DNA of 64,000 bases, from the NCBI RefSeq assembly GCF_004362055.1, contig NZ_SNXB01000004.1, positions 248,001 to 312,000 on the forward strand. The letters are read 5' to 3'. The DNA is from Flavobacterium sp. 245. GTDB lineage: Bacteria > Bacteroidota > Bacteroidia > Flavobacteriales > Flavobacteriaceae. This document shows positions 9,091-18,160 of this stretch, piece by piece. Each line of letters begins with the position of its first letter. The first letter of the stretch is position 1. The translations under genes were made by a program, and so were the position numbers. Below the pieces are notes generated by a model that did not search any database, was not told the DNA's origin, and was given only the letters and a program-made list of their open reading frames with translations.

Positions 9091-9963
9091 CTAACTAATT
9101 ATAATCTTGTGTTCCAAACGATATTGCGATGCGCTTTTACCTGTATATTGTTTGAAAGATTTGCTAAAATGGCTGAAATTATTAAAGCCGCTTTCGTAGC
9201 AAACTTCATTAATACTGATTTGTTTTTCGGCTAAAAGCTTCGAAGCGTGAACCAAACGATATTCATTTACAAATTCGGTAAACGTTTTATTTGAAATCTT
9301 TTTGAAATAACGGCAAAACGAAGGCGTCGTCATACTAACCAGATTTGAAATCTCGTCAATAGCAATCGATTCCTGAAAATGATCTTTAACATAATTAAAA
9401 ACCACATTCATACGATCACTGTCCTGTGTCTGCAACTCTAACGAAAATCCGTCAGCGTTTAAAACTGTATATTCTTCAGATGACTCTAATTCATCTAAAA
9501 TACTCAAAAGTGTCAGCAAGCGCTCAAAAGGAACCTGATGCTCCATCATTTCGATTTTTTTGCCAATCTGTTTTTTAGTCTCTCCGTTAAAAGCAATTCC
9601 GGCTTTTGACTGACTAAGAATATTTTGCACCCTTTTCATTTCGGGAGCAACAAAAAAATCATTACCTAAAAATTCAGGTTTAATATGAATAACGGTTTCT
9701 TTTTTATTTCCCGTTTGTTCATTTGTAAAACCACAATGCGGCAAATTTGCACCTATTAATATCAAATCTCCATTTGTGTAATAAGAAACATGGCTTCCTA
9801 TTTGTCTTTTTCCCGCACCTCCATTAATATAAACCAACTCAATTTCTGGATGATAATGCCATAAATGGGCTTTACTGTTGGTCTTTTCGGCATGTTTAGT
9901 GTAGGTAAAAGAACTTCCGTATGAGTTTGATATCACTTCCAGAGCTGGGGCGACTGTTTTCAT
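9091..9963 (-). CDS. AraC-family transcriptional regulator with cupin sensor domain
   Basis: A 290-residue regulator. The N-terminal half is a cupin-like sensing domain (HYHPEIELVYINGG near residues 36-49, and GDLILIGANLPHCGF near 70-84). The C-terminal 100 residues form the paired helix-turn-helix of AraC proteins (IDEISNLVSMTTPSFCRYFKK and SINEVCYESGFNNFSHFSKSFK). Such regulators usually respond to sugars or related ligands. The gene lies between an esterase on the same strand and a divergent array of small secreted proteins. A TTTG-N21-TAAATTTG promoter precedes it, and directly upstream lies one copy of the box also found before the array genes. Confidence 0.9.
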   Translation of the reverse strand: MKTVAPALEVISNSYGSSFTYTKHAEKTNSKAHLWHYHPEIELVYINGGAGKRQIGSHVSYYTNGDLILIGANLPHCGFTNEQTGNKKETVIHIKPEFLGNDFFVAPEMKRVQNILSQSKAGIAFNGETKKQIGKKIEMMEHQVPFERLLTLLSILDELESSEEYTVLNADGFSLELQTQDSDRMNVVFNYVKDHFQESIAIDEISNLVSMTTPSFCRYFKKISNKTFTEFVNEYRLVHASKLLAEKQISINEVCYESGFNNFSHFSKSFKQYTGKSASQYRLEHKIIIS

Positions 9964-9988
9964 GATATATATCTTTAAAAAATAATAG

Positions 9989-10021
9989 CAAATTTAACAA
10001 AAACACCTAAAATAATTCAAA
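9989..10021 (-). promoter_or_regulatory. Promoter of the AraC-type regulator
   Basis: On the minus strand TTTG (10021-10018), 21 bases and TAAATTTG (9996-9989) match the Bacteroidetes consensus. The start codon is 26 bases downstream. The shared 28-base box lies just upstream at 10026-10053. Confidence 0.6.
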
Positions 10022-10025
10022 TTTT

Positions 10026-10053
10026 AACCTATAACGGTTTCGTAAATGAGAAT
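10026..10053. promoter_or_regulatory. Shared 28-base box, copy A (upstream of the AraC-type gene)
   Basis: AACCTATAACGGTTTCG followed by TAAATGAGAAT. It is nearly identical to the boxes before three array genes. It contains the inverted pair AACC/GGTT around a six-base centre. About 35 bases on its left side are also conserved with copies B and D. It is a likely regulator binding site. Confidence 0.5.
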
Positions 10054-10287
10054 TATTCACGAAAACAAACAAAATAGCGTTGTTGATTTTATACCAAAAT
10101 AGCCTTTTTTTTAGGGTCTGATTTTTTTATCCATGATTTTTTCAAAATATCATATTTAAAACCACTTTTTTATATTGATATAGCATTTCTGTAAGAAAAC
10201 AGGAATATTTTAACAAACTCTATTTTCATCAAAACATTGAAAAATATTAGCGCAATTAACAAAAACACCTAAAATAATTCAAATTTT

Positions 10288-10315
10288 AACCTATATCGGT
10301 TTCGTAAATGAGAAT
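10288..10315 (+). promoter_or_regulatory. Shared 28-base box, copy B, and downstream promoter of array gene 1
   Basis: The box begins exactly 126 bases before the ATG at 10414. Downstream are TTG at 10341-10343, a 23-base spacer and TAATTTTA at 10367-10374, the probable minus-33 and minus-7 elements. The same box-promoter-start spacing recurs in copies C and D. Confidence 0.55.
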
Positions 10316-10413
10316 ATAGCATATAAATTGGAAAATAGAGTTGTGTTTAAAAAGCAGCTCTTGAAGTAATTTTACATCAGAGAAATGAACTAATAATTTA
10401 AACATAGAGAATT

Positions 10414-10815
10414 ATGAAAACGATTTTAAAATTAAGTTTAGTAGTTGCGGTATTATTATCAGGATTAAATACTTATGCAATTAATGGTGAAGGAGAATTT
10501 GGTCTTCATGTATTAAAAGGAAATGGTAAACTAATTACGTTTGCTTTAAACCAGACAAAAAAAGCTAATTTGTCAATTTACGATAAAGCTGGTACTTTAT
10601 TATATTCTGAAAATGCATCTGGAAAAGATGGTATCTTAAGAACTTTCAGTTTAGAAGAATTTCCAGCAGGAACTTATTACTTAGAAGTTGAAGACAGCGT
10701 TAAAAAAGTAAGACACGAAATTACAATTACTGATGATGCTACAGTTTTATCATCAAAAGCAATTTCATCTGTTTACAAAACTGCTGAAAAAAATACAAGC
10801 GTAGCAGTACGCTAA
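10414..10815 (+). CDS. Small secreted beta-sandwich protein, array paralog 1
   Basis: A 133-residue protein with a signal peptide (about residues 1-22, ending NTYA). The mature part has alternating beta strands with the core ANLSIYDKAGTLLYSE and then EEFPAGTYYLEVED. This order resembles the T9SS sorting-domain fold and related Ig-like Por-secretion domains, but here it is the whole protein. The tail ends NTSVAVR. It is the first of four paralogs in tandem; it shares most residues with the next two. It is preceded by the shared box and followed by a terminator, so it is transcribed on its own. Function is unknown; an extracellular or periplasmic location is inferred. Confidence 0.85.
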   Translation: MKTILKLSLVVAVLLSGLNTYAINGEGEFGLHVLKGNGKLITFALNQTKKANLSIYDKAGTLLYSENASGKDGILRTFSLEEFPAGTYYLEVEDSVKKVRHEITITDDATVLSSKAISSVYKTAEKNTSVAVR

Positions 10816-10888
10816 AAAAGTTATACTCGAACACAGTATAAAAATGAGGTTAGATAGTTAGTAAAGTTTAAAAACCGTCAGGTTTTAG

Positions 10889-10924
10889 AAACAGCTCTTT
10901 GTGGTTATTGAGCTGTTTTTTTTT
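10889..10924 (+). terminator. Terminator of array gene 1
   Basis: AAACAGCTC (10889-10897) pairs with GAGCTGTTT (10910-10918), followed by T residues. The same hairpin and loop recur after array gene 3, showing that the duplicated unit included the terminator. Confidence 0.85.
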
Positions 10925-10939
10925 GCTTTAAACTTTTTC

Positions 10940-10982
10940 TTAAAGATACTAAGGTTCTAAGATGCTAAGGTTCTAAGGTTTT
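10940..10982. repeat. CTAAG-type short tandem repeat
   Basis: Several 8-9 base units of the form AAGGTTCTA / AGATGCTA in a row. The same dispersed repeat occurs at many gene ends in this window. Between here and copy C the gap (10983-11126) shows nothing else. Confidence 0.6.
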
Positions 10983-11126
10983 GCCAACTTCAATTTAAGA
11001 CTATGCTCCGCGTTTTTGCTTTGGTTCTTTGTAAACAAATTATCAATTCAATGCAAAGTCAAAATCATCAAAACTTTAAAAAATAATTACCCAATTAACA
11101 TAATCATTAAATTAAACTCAAAATTT

Positions 11127-11154
11127 AACCTATAACGGTTTCGTAAATGAGAAT
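11127..11154 (+). promoter_or_regulatory. Shared 28-base box, copy C, and promoter of array gene 2
   Basis: The box starts exactly 126 bases before the ATG at 11253. TTG at 11180-11182 and TAATTTAG at 11206-11213 are separated by 23 bases, as in copies B and D. Confidence 0.55.
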
Positions 11155-11252
11155 ATAGCATCGAAATCAGCAAATAGAGTTGTACAAAAATCATTATATC
11201 GTAACTAATTTAGCATCAGAGAATTAGATCTATTAATTTAAAAACTAATGCT

Positions 11253-11654
11253 ATGAAAAATTTAAAATTAAGTTTAGTGTGTGCAGTGCTTTTCACAGGA
11301 ATGAGCGCTTTTGCAATTGACGGGAACGATAATTTGAACGTTCACGTGTTAAAAACAAATGGTAAACTGATCACGTTTGCACTTAATCAAGTTAAAAAAG
11401 CAAACGTAGCAATTTACGACAAAGATGGAACTCTAATTTATTCAGAAAGTGCTACTGGTAAAGATGGAATTTTGAGAACTTTTAATTTAGAAGAATTTCC
11501 AGAAGGAACTTACTATTTAGAAGTAGAAGATAATGTAAAGAAAGTAAAACATGAAATTACTATTACTGATGAAAAAACAGTTTTATCAGCAAAAGCAATT
11601 TCGTCTGTTTACAAATCAGGATTTTCTAAAAATACAAGCGTAGCTGCACGTTAA
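11253..11654 (+). CDS. Small secreted beta-sandwich protein, array paralog 2
   Basis: A 133-residue paralog of the preceding gene. The signal peptide ends SAFA at about residue 21. The conserved core is GKLITFALNQVKKANVAIYD and EEFPEGTYYLEVED, and the tail ends NTSVAAR. It has its own box, promoter and terminator, so its dose or regulation can differ from its neighbours. Its product is expected outside the inner membrane. The close similarity of three members points to recent tandem duplication. No biochemical role can be assigned. Confidence 0.85.
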   Translation: MKNLKLSLVCAVLFTGMSAFAIDGNDNLNVHVLKTNGKLITFALNQVKKANVAIYDKDGTLIYSESATGKDGILRTFNLEEFPEGTYYLEVEDNVKKVKHEITITDEKTVLSAKAISSVYKSGFSKNTSVAAR

Positions 11655-11700
11655 ATATGATGCTTGTATTAAAAAAACAAATTAGATTTTATATTCTTTA

Positions 11701-11736
11701 AAACAGCTTTCTATATCAAGGGAGCTGTTTTTTTTT
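11701..11736 (+). terminator. Terminator of array gene 2
   Basis: AAACAGCT (11701-11708) pairs with AGCTGTTT (11723-11730), followed by a T run. It has the same stem as the other array terminators with a different loop. Confidence 0.82.
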
Positions 11737-11888
11737 GCATCGTTTTTTTTGCTGACTGGTTTCAGGATTTTAATTTGAAAAAATCAGGATTTCTCTTTTC
11801 TACACCGAAAATCCTTATTATGAGTCAATTAAAAACTTTGAAAAATAAGAACCAATTTAACAAAAACACCGAATATAATTCAAACTTT

Positions 11889-11916
11889 AACCTATATCGG
11901 TTTCGTAAATGAGAAT
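11889..11916 (+). promoter_or_regulatory. Shared 28-base box, copy D, and promoter of array gene 3
   Basis: The box starts exactly 126 bases before the ATG at 12015. TTG at 11942-11944 and TAATTTAG at 11968-11975 are again 23 bases apart. Confidence 0.55.
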
Positions 11917-12014
11917 ACAGCATAGAAATTTGCAAATAGAGTTGTGTTGAAAAAGCGATATCAAGAGTAATTTAGCATCAGATAATTAGAACTATTAATT
12001 TAATAACTAAGATT

Positions 12015-12422
12015 ATGAAAAAGATTTTAAGATTAAGTTTAGTATGTGCAGTACTTTTTGCAGGAAGCAGCGCTTTTGCAATCGGCGGGAATGACAATTT
12101 GAACGTTCACGTGTTGAAAGGAAATGGAAAACTAATTACGTTCGCTCTTAATCAGGTTACAAAAGCCAATTTAGCGATTTATGACAAAAATGGAGAATTG
12201 ATTTACTCTGAAACTGCTTCAGGTAAAGACGGAATCCTAAGAACTTTTAGCTTAGAAGAGTTTCCAGAAGGAACTTACTATCTAGAGATTGAAGACAGTA
12301 CAAAAAAAGTAAGACACGAAATTATTATTACTGGTGATACCTCAATTTTATCATCAAAAGCAATTTCGTCAGTTTATAAAGCAGGTAACGCTGCTAAAAA
12401 TACTAGTGTAGCAGTACACTAA
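12015..12422 (+). CDS. Small secreted beta-sandwich protein, array paralog 3
   Basis: A 135-residue paralog with a signal peptide ending SAFA near residue 22. It shares NDNLNVHVLKGNGKLITFAL and the EEFPEGTYYLEIED strand with paralog 2, and ends NTSVAVH. Its 3' untranslated region and terminator match those of paralog 1, while its 5' coding part is closer to paralog 2. That mosaic suggests duplication followed by exchange between copies. The protein should be exported; its role is unknown. Confidence that it is a real gene is high because of the conserved upstream unit. Confidence 0.85.
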   Translation: MKKILRLSLVCAVLFAGSSAFAIGGNDNLNVHVLKGNGKLITFALNQVTKANLAIYDKNGELIYSETASGKDGILRTFSLEEFPEGTYYLEIEDSTKKVRHEIIITGDTSILSSKAISSVYKAGNAAKNTSVAVH

Positions 12423-12484
12423 AAAAGTTATACTTCTCATAAGAGTATAAGGTTAGATAGTTAGTAAAAACGTGATTGTTTTAC

Positions 12485-12517
12485 AAACAGCTCTTTGTGG
12501 TTATTGAGCTGTTTTTT
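12485..12517 (+). terminator. Terminator of array gene 3
   Basis: AAACAGCTC (12485-12493) pairs with GAGCTGTTT (12506-12514), then a T run. The loop is identical to that after array gene 1. The gap that follows (12518-12796) is AT-rich; no box or clear promoter was seen in it. Confidence 0.85.
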
Positions 12518-12796
12518 TATGCCTAATTTTTACCTTATTTATGTACTTCTTTATTTTTTCACAAAACATTTCCTAATAATTTTAAAAGTCTGATTTCTAC
12601 ACTTTTAAAAAATTTCATCAAAAAAAATCCAAAAACAACGTTTTTTCGTATATAATGTAAGAAAATTATTGAAACATCTTCAATTCAGCAACTTAAGTGT
12701 TTGAAAACGGCTTTTTTTTGCAGAAAATTAAATTTGTTTTGTAGTTTTACCGTGCCACTATTTAGTATTAAACATTTAAAAAACGATTAAAAAAAC

Positions 12797-13183
12797 ATGA
12801 CAAAATTTACCAAAATGGGCTTAATCGCCGCCTTTTTATTTACCACAATTTTTACCTACGCATTTAATGGAAAAGGAGACTATATTTTGAATATAGTTAC
12901 TGGAAACGGAAAAGTAGTAAGCTTTACTTTAGACACCGTTGAAAACACCTCTTTTTCTATTTTTGATGAAAATCACAATTTAGTTTATACTGGAGCTTCG
13001 GCAGCAGATAAATTAGAAATTTCAAAAACAATAAGCTTAGAAGGTCATCCAGCCGGAACTTATGTTTTAGAAGTATCAGAAAACGGTAAAATTGCGAAAC
13101 ACGAAATTAAAGTTGTAGCAAAAAAAGTGAAAGCTGTTAAGTTAGACGAAACAGTAAACCAAAGCCCGTCTTTCCGTCGCTAA
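12797..13183 (+). CDS. Small secreted beta-sandwich protein, diverged array paralog 4
   Basis: A 128-residue protein with a signal peptide ending FTYA (about residue 22). It keeps the family plan: GNGKVVSFTLD, then FSIFDENHNLVYTG, then GHPAGTYVLEVSENGK. Sequence identity to the other three is much lower, and the conserved 28-base upstream box is missing, so it is an older copy under different control. The C-terminus is basic (FRR). It is followed by a bidirectional terminator. Function unknown. Confidence 0.8.
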   Translation: MTKFTKMGLIAAFLFTTIFTYAFNGKGDYILNIVTGNGKVVSFTLDTVENTSFSIFDENHNLVYTGASAADKLEISKTISLEGHPAGTYVLEVSENGKIAKHEIKVVAKKVKAVKLDETVNQSPSFRR

Positions 13184-13206
13184 CCCTTTTTGTCCCCAAC
13201 AAAAAC

Positions 13207-13238
13207 AAAAGCAGCTCGTTCCAGGAGCTGCTTTTTTT
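13207..13238. terminator. Bidirectional terminator
   Basis: An 11-bp stem (13207-13217 with 13225-13235) followed by T residues lies between two convergent genes. Confidence 0.82.
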
Positions 13239-13686
13239 ATTCTTCTGTTTTTCGAATGTTGTTGACAATTTCTACCAAGTTCCAAAAAGAAGCGGCATCG
13301 GGTGGTAGTATGATTTTTTTCGTTTTTTTATAAATAGAGGAATCTGCAAAAGCATATATATAATCTAATACATCTAGTAATCTGAAACTTTGCCTGTATT
13401 CCGATCTTAACTCATTACTTGCCGCAAAACAGACGTTTCCTATTTCTTCCTCTTCTAAAAAAAGCAAACCCATATGATTTGAAAACTGTGCTATAATTTT
13501 TGAATTTATTGCAATTGGTTTAGAAACTGATTTCTGAAGAAAATAATCAAGCAGAAAATAGTTTTCAGCACTATTTGAGGATATTTTCAAAACAAATTTC
13601 TCCAGATCAGAATTAACAAAAAATGCATTTCTGTTTTCTTCTTTCTGCAAGAGATCGATTTTGATTAAATATTGCTGTATTGTCAT
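13237..13686 (-). CDS. Conserved-looking hypothetical protein
   Basis: A 149-residue soluble protein of unknown function. It has no signal peptide and no membrane segment. It is mostly helical in appearance with an acidic stretch (FLEEEEIG near residue 76) and a basic KKTKKII near residue 121. The ATG at 13686 is the first possible start and the reading frame is clean to the stop, next to a terminator. No family was recognised and neighbours give no clue. Confidence 0.6.
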   Translation of the reverse strand: MTIQQYLIKIDLLQKEENRNAFFVNSDLEKFVLKISSNSAENYFLLDYFLQKSVSKPIAINSKIIAQFSNHMGLLFLEEEEIGNVCFAASNELRSEYRQSFRLLDVLDYIYAFADSSIYKKTKKIILPPDAASFWNLVEIVNNIRKTEE

Positions 13687-13956
13687 GATACTGATTACAT
13701 TACAACTATAAAGTTAAATTATAATTTTCAAATTCATAAAAATAGCTTTTGCAAAAACCTTTTTTTATTCAAAAACATACTAAAACTGAAAAATAATAGT
13801 TTTGACACTATATTTAAATCGATAAAATGAAAAAACAACCGCTCAATTACACGTTATATCATTGATTTAGATATATTTGCAAAATGAAATTGCAGTTTAC
13901 AATAAAATTATCAGAGAAAAAATGACTATCAAAACCAATCTTCTAAACTAATACTT

Positions 13957-14343
13957 ATGCAAAAAAAACTTATTGTTTTAGTATTATTGATTGTTTTTTC
14001 ATTTAGTGCCGTTGCTCAAAATGAAAATGTTTATATAACTGATAAAATAAGCGACAAATATGCTTATGTTGACGTAATAAAAACGTACGAAAAAATTGCC
14101 GCAAAAGGCTACAAATCTGTAGACTTATTTCAGAAACTGGGAGATTCCTCTTATCAACACGATAAACTTGAAAAAGCCGCCGATTGGTATGATCAATTAT
14201 TTGCCATGACAACTGATTTAGAGCCTGTTTATTACTACCGCTACGCTGAATCTTTACGCTTTATTTGCCAAAATGAGAAAGCCGATGCAGTTATCGAAAA
14301 GTTGAAACGAAAATCGAAAGTAACATTCAAGAAGAAAGTTTAA
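13957..14343 (+). CDS. Short exported TPR protein, like the N-terminal part of PorE/OmpA-type T9SS proteins
   Basis: A 128-residue protein with a signal peptide (ending AVAQ, about residue 21). The mature part holds TPR-type helices: DKYAYVDVIKTYEKIAAKGY, SVDLFQKLGDSSYQHDKLEK and AADWYDQLFAMTTDLEPVYY. This order is very like the N-terminal TPR region of the large flavobacterial OmpA/PorE proteins (about 650 residues), but here the WD40-like and OmpA domains are absent and the gene ends in a terminator. It may be a stand-alone partner protein or a remnant of gene duplication. The frame is intact, so it is annotated as a gene. Confidence 0.75.
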   Translation: MQKKLIVLVLLIVFSFSAVAQNENVYITDKISDKYAYVDVIKTYEKIAAKGYKSVDLFQKLGDSSYQHDKLEKAADWYDQLFAMTTDLEPVYYYRYAESLRFICQNEKADAVIEKLKRKSKVTFKKKV

Positions 14344-14370
14344 GTATTGTACTGACTTTCAGGAAATCAT

Positions 14371-14402
14371 AAAAAAACCTCTCATTTCTGAGAGGTTTTT
14401 AT
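14371..14402. terminator. Bidirectional terminator
   Basis: A 12-bp stem (14373-14384 with 14389-14400), four-base loop and T/A runs on both sides lie between the convergent TPR gene and icmF. Confidence 0.85.
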
Positions 14403-14423
14403 TTATCATTAAAAAATCAAAAA

Positions 14424-17400
14424 TTACATATTCCTTCTATACTGCCCGCCCACTTCAAACAACGCTGAAGTAATCTGGCCTAAAGAACAAACCTTTGCTG
14501 CTTCCATTAAATGGTCGAATAAGTTTTCGTTTTTAATAGCGGCTTGTTGTAACGTATTTAAATGTTCGTTCACTTTTTCTTCGTGGAATTTATGCAAGTT
14601 ATCCAACATCGTAATTTGATATTGTTTTTCTTCTTCGGTGGCACGAATAACCTCAGCCGGAATCACCGTTGGTGAACCTTTAGAACTCAAAAAGGTATTG
14701 ACACCCACAATTGGAAAATCGCCGTTGTGTTTTAAGGTTTCGTAATACAAACTTTCTTCCTGAATTTTAGATCTTTGGTACATGGTTTCCATTGCGCCTA
14801 GAACTCCTCCTCTTTCGGTAATTCTGTCGAATTCTTGTAAAACTGCCGCTTCCACTAAATCTGTTAATTCTTCGATGATGAACGAACCTTGAATTGGGTT
14901 TTCGTTTTTCGCTAAACCTAATTCTTTATTAATAATCAATTGAATTGCCATCGCACGACGTACAGACTCTTCCGTTGGTGTTGTAATCGCTTCATCATAA
15001 GCATTGGTATGCAATGAATTACAGTTGTCATAAATCGCGTACAAAGCCTGTAAAGTCGTTCTGATATCGTTGAAATCAATTTCCTGCGCATGCAACGAAC
15101 GTCCAGAAGTTTGAATATGATATTTCAGCATTTGCGCTCTTTCGTTGGCTCCGTATTTGTTTTTCATGGCTTTTGCCCAAATTTTACGCGCTACACGACC
15201 AATAACTGAATATTCTGGATCAACTCCATTCGAGAAGAAGAACGATAAATTCGGACCAAAATCGTTGATATTCATTCCGCGGCTCAAATAATATTCCACG
15301 TAAGTGAAACCATTAGAAAGCGTGAACGCCAACTGTGTAATTGGGTTCGCTCCTGCCTCTGCAATATGGTATCCTGAAATCGAAACCGAATAAAAATTAC
15401 GAACGTTTTTAGTAATAAAATATTCCTGAACGTCGCCCATTAAACGCAAAGCAAATTCGGTTGAAAAAATACAAGTATTCTGAGCCTGATCTTCTTTTAA
15501 AATATCAGCCTGAACCGTTCCACGAACTTGCGATAATGTTTTGATTTTTATTTCATTATAAACTTCTAGAGGTAAAACTTCATCGCCGGTAACACCTAAA
15601 AGCATTAATCCTAAACCATTGTTTCCTTCTGGCAAATCGCCTTGGTATTTTGGTCTTTCGATTCCTTTATCTTTATATAACTTGTTGATTTTTGCTTCAA
15701 CTTCTTTTTCTAAATCATTTGCCTTGATGTAAATCTCACATTGCTGATCTATTGCTGCGTTCATAAAGAAACCTAACAACATTGGCGCAGGCCCATTAAT
15801 TGTCATACTTACCGAAGTCAACGCATGAACCAAATCAAAACCTGAATATAGTTTTTTGGCATCATCTAGACAACAGATTGAAACTCCTGCATTTCCAATT
15901 TTCCCATAAATATCCGGACGCAAATCTGGATCGTTTCCGTATAAAGTAACACTGTCAAAAGCTGTTGAAAGACGTTTTGCAGGCATTCCCGCACTTACGT
16001 AATGAAAACGCTTATTCGTTCTTTCTGGCCCGCCTTCGCCCGCAAACATTCTTGACGGATCTTCGCCTTCACGTTTAAACGGATACAATCCCGAAGCAAA
16101 AGGAAATTCACCAGGAACATTTTCCTGTAAATTCCAACGCAAAATATCGCCCCAGCCTTCATATTTAGGTAAAGCAATTTTCGGAATCTGTAAATGCGAT
16201 AAACTTTCAGAATGCGTTGCAATCTTGATTTCTTTATCACGCACTTTAAAGGAGTAAACTGGATTTTTGTATTTCGCTACTTTTTCGTCCCAATTCAAGA
16301 TAATTTCCCAATTGTACGGATCTAAGTCCATTTTTACTTTATCAAATTGATTCAGTAAAAGATTTAAAAAGATTCTGTTTTCGTCATGCTCCTGAATGCC
16401 ACTTGGCAAAACAGTTGCATCATCAATTCCAGCTTTATTTATTTGAGGAACTTTTCCAGAAACCGATTCAATGGTTTTGAAAATTCCGTATAATTTCTGC
16501 GCTACTTTTTGCTGCGAAATGGCTGTTTCATCATAACTTCTGTTATTCTCTGCAATTTCAGATAAATAACGTGTTCTGTGTGGCGGAATCACGAAGATTT
16601 TCTCGCTCATTTCTTTCGTTATTGTAAAAGTCGATTTCAAATCTGAATCCGTCTTTTCGACCACTTTGTCCATAATCGCTTTGTATAGCGTGTTCATTCC
16701 TGGATCGTTAAACTGCGAAGCAATCGTTCCAAAAACTGGCATTTCATCAGGATTTTTATCCCAAAGATTATGATTGCGCTGATATTGTTTTTTTACATCG
16801 CGCAAAGCATCCAGCGCGCCTCTTTTGTCAAATTTGTTTAAAGCTACTAAATCGGCAAAATCAAGCATGTCGATTTTTTCCAATTGCGTTGCTGCACCAA
16901 ATTCTGGTGTCATTACATATAAGGATACATCAGAATGATCCATAATCTCTGTATCAGATTGACCAATTCCTGAAGTTTCCAGAATAATCAAATCGTATTT
17001 TGCGGCTTTTAAAACCTGAATCGCTTCGGCTACATATTTAGATAAAGCCAAATTTGACTGACGCGTTGCCAGCGAACGCATATATACGCGAGGATTATTG
17101 ATAGCATTCATACGGATTCTGTCGCCTAAAAGTGCTCCTCCCGTTTTTCTTTTCGAAGGATCGACAGAAATTAATCCAATTGTCTTCTCAGGAAAATCAA
17201 TTAAAAAACGACGAACTAATTCATCTACTAAAGAAGATTTTCCGGCACCGCCTGTTCCTGTAATTCCCAAAACTGGAATTTTAGAACTAGCATTGCTTTC
17301 GTGAATTTTATCAAAAACAGGCTTTGCAATTTCCGGGAAATTTTCTGCTGATGAAATTAAACGCGCAATTGCCGTTGGAACTTTATTTTCGATATGATCA

Positions 17401-17864
17401 ATTTCTCCGTTCAATTTATCTCCAATAGGAAAATCAGCACGTTGCACCAAATCATTAATCATTCCCTGAAGTCCTAGAGATCGTCCATCATCTGGAGAAT
17501 AAATTCTAGTAATTCCATATTCGTGCAATTCGGAAATTTCACTTGGCAGAATTACACCGCCTCCGCCTCCAAAAATCTTAATATGTCCTGCTCCTTTTTC
17601 GTGAAGCAAATCATACATATATTTAAAGTATTCATTGTGTCCTCCTTGGTAAGATGTCATTGCAATCGCATTTGCATCTTCTTGAATAGCGGTATTTACT
17701 ACTTCTTCTACACTTCGATCATGACCTAAATGTATTACCTCAACTCCGGTTGACTGTATAATTCTGCGCATGATATTGATTGCAGCATCATGTCCGTCAA
17801 ATAGCGAAGCGGCTGTGACAATTCTTACTTTATTTTTAGGAATATATGGTATTTGTGGTTCCAT
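14424..17864 (-). CDS. icmF: Fused isobutyryl-CoA mutase with G-protein chaperone (IcmF)
   Basis: A 1146-residue coenzyme B12-dependent enzyme. Domain order is a B12-binding domain (about 12-150, with DGHDAA at 23-28 giving the cobalt-ligating His), a MeaB-like GTPase (about 195-420, P-loop [12 protein letters not shown] at 200-211 and NKFD guanine motif), a linker, and the TIM-barrel mutase domain (about 560-1146). This arrangement is specific to IcmF, which interconverts isobutyryl-CoA and n-butyryl-CoA and can act on related acyl-CoAs. The in-chain GTPase gates cofactor loading. It probably serves branched-chain amino acid or fatty acid metabolism. It is a single-gene unit with its own terminator. 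Annotation as methylmalonyl-CoA mutase would be misleading. Confidence 0.93.
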   Translation of the reverse strand: MEPQIPYIPKNKVRIVTAASLFDGHDAAINIMRRIIQSTGVEVIHLGHDRSVEEVVNTAIQEDANAIAMTSYQGGHNEYFKYMYDLLHEKGAGHIKIFGGGGGVILPSEISELHEYGITRIYSPDDGRSLGLQGMINDLVQRADFPIGDKLNGEIDHIENKVPTAIARLISSAENFPEIAKPVFDKIHESNASSKIPVLGITGTGGAGKSSLVDELVRRFLIDFPEKTIGLISVDPSKRKTGGALLGDRIRMNAINNPRVYMRSLATRQSNLALSKYVAEAIQVLKAAKYDLIILETSGIGQSDTEIMDHSDVSLYVMTPEFGAATQLEKIDMLDFADLVALNKFDKRGALDALRDVKKQYQRNHNLWDKNPDEMPVFGTIASQFNDPGMNTLYKAIMDKVVEKTDSDLKSTFTITKEMSEKIFVIPPHRTRYLSEIAENNRSYDETAISQQKVAQKLYGIFKTIESVSGKVPQINKAGIDDATVLPSGIQEHDENRIFLNLLLNQFDKVKMDLDPYNWEIILNWDEKVAKYKNPVYSFKVRDKEIKIATHSESLSHLQIPKIALPKYEGWGDILRWNLQENVPGEFPFASGLYPFKREGEDPSRMFAGEGGPERTNKRFHYVSAGMPAKRLSTAFDSVTLYGNDPDLRPDIYGKIGNAGVSICCLDDAKKLYSGFDLVHALTSVSMTINGPAPMLLGFFMNAAIDQQCEIYIKANDLEKEVEAKINKLYKDKGIERPKYQGDLPEGNNGLGLMLLGVTGDEVLPLEVYNEIKIKTLSQVRGTVQADILKEDQAQNTCIFSTEFALRLMGDVQEYFITKNVRNFYSVSISGYHIAEAGANPITQLAFTLSNGFTYVEYYLSRGMNINDFGPNLSFFFSNGVDPEYSVIGRVARKIWAKAMKNKYGANERAQMLKYHIQTSGRSLHAQEIDFNDIRTTLQALYAIYDNCNSLHTNAYDEAITTPTEESVRRAMAIQLIINKELGLAKNENPIQGSFIIEELTDLVEAAVLQEFDRITERGGVLGAMETMYQRSKIQEESLYYETLKHNGDFPIVGVNTFLSSKGSPTVIPAEVIRATEEEKQYQITMLDNLHKFHEEKVNEHLNTLQQAAIKNENLFDHLMEAAKVCSLGQITSALFEVGGQYRRNM

Positions 17865-18160
17865 TTTATGAATATGATAATTTTAAGCGACCAATGTACA
17901 AATTATTTTAATATTTGATGAAGAGAATAGCTTTATGTTAACAAAAAAAAGAAAATCTTTTTTTGATTATAGGGGTAACAATTTTGAAGATGAATTGATA
18001 TAAGTTAAAGAAAGCTTAAAGACATGGCAATTTCGCAACATTTAAACATAATCTCAAAACGTGTTTTAAGCTCTCTCATAGTAATTTAGCAGTGTAGAAA
18101 ACCCCAAATTTTTACCGAAAACTTAACGAATTAAAAAGTATTAACGTAAAAATTAAAAAA

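Noticed and set aside
17865..18160. Cobalamin riboswitch before icmF
   Set aside because: The upstream region is AT-rich and contains no B12-box-like conserved segment.
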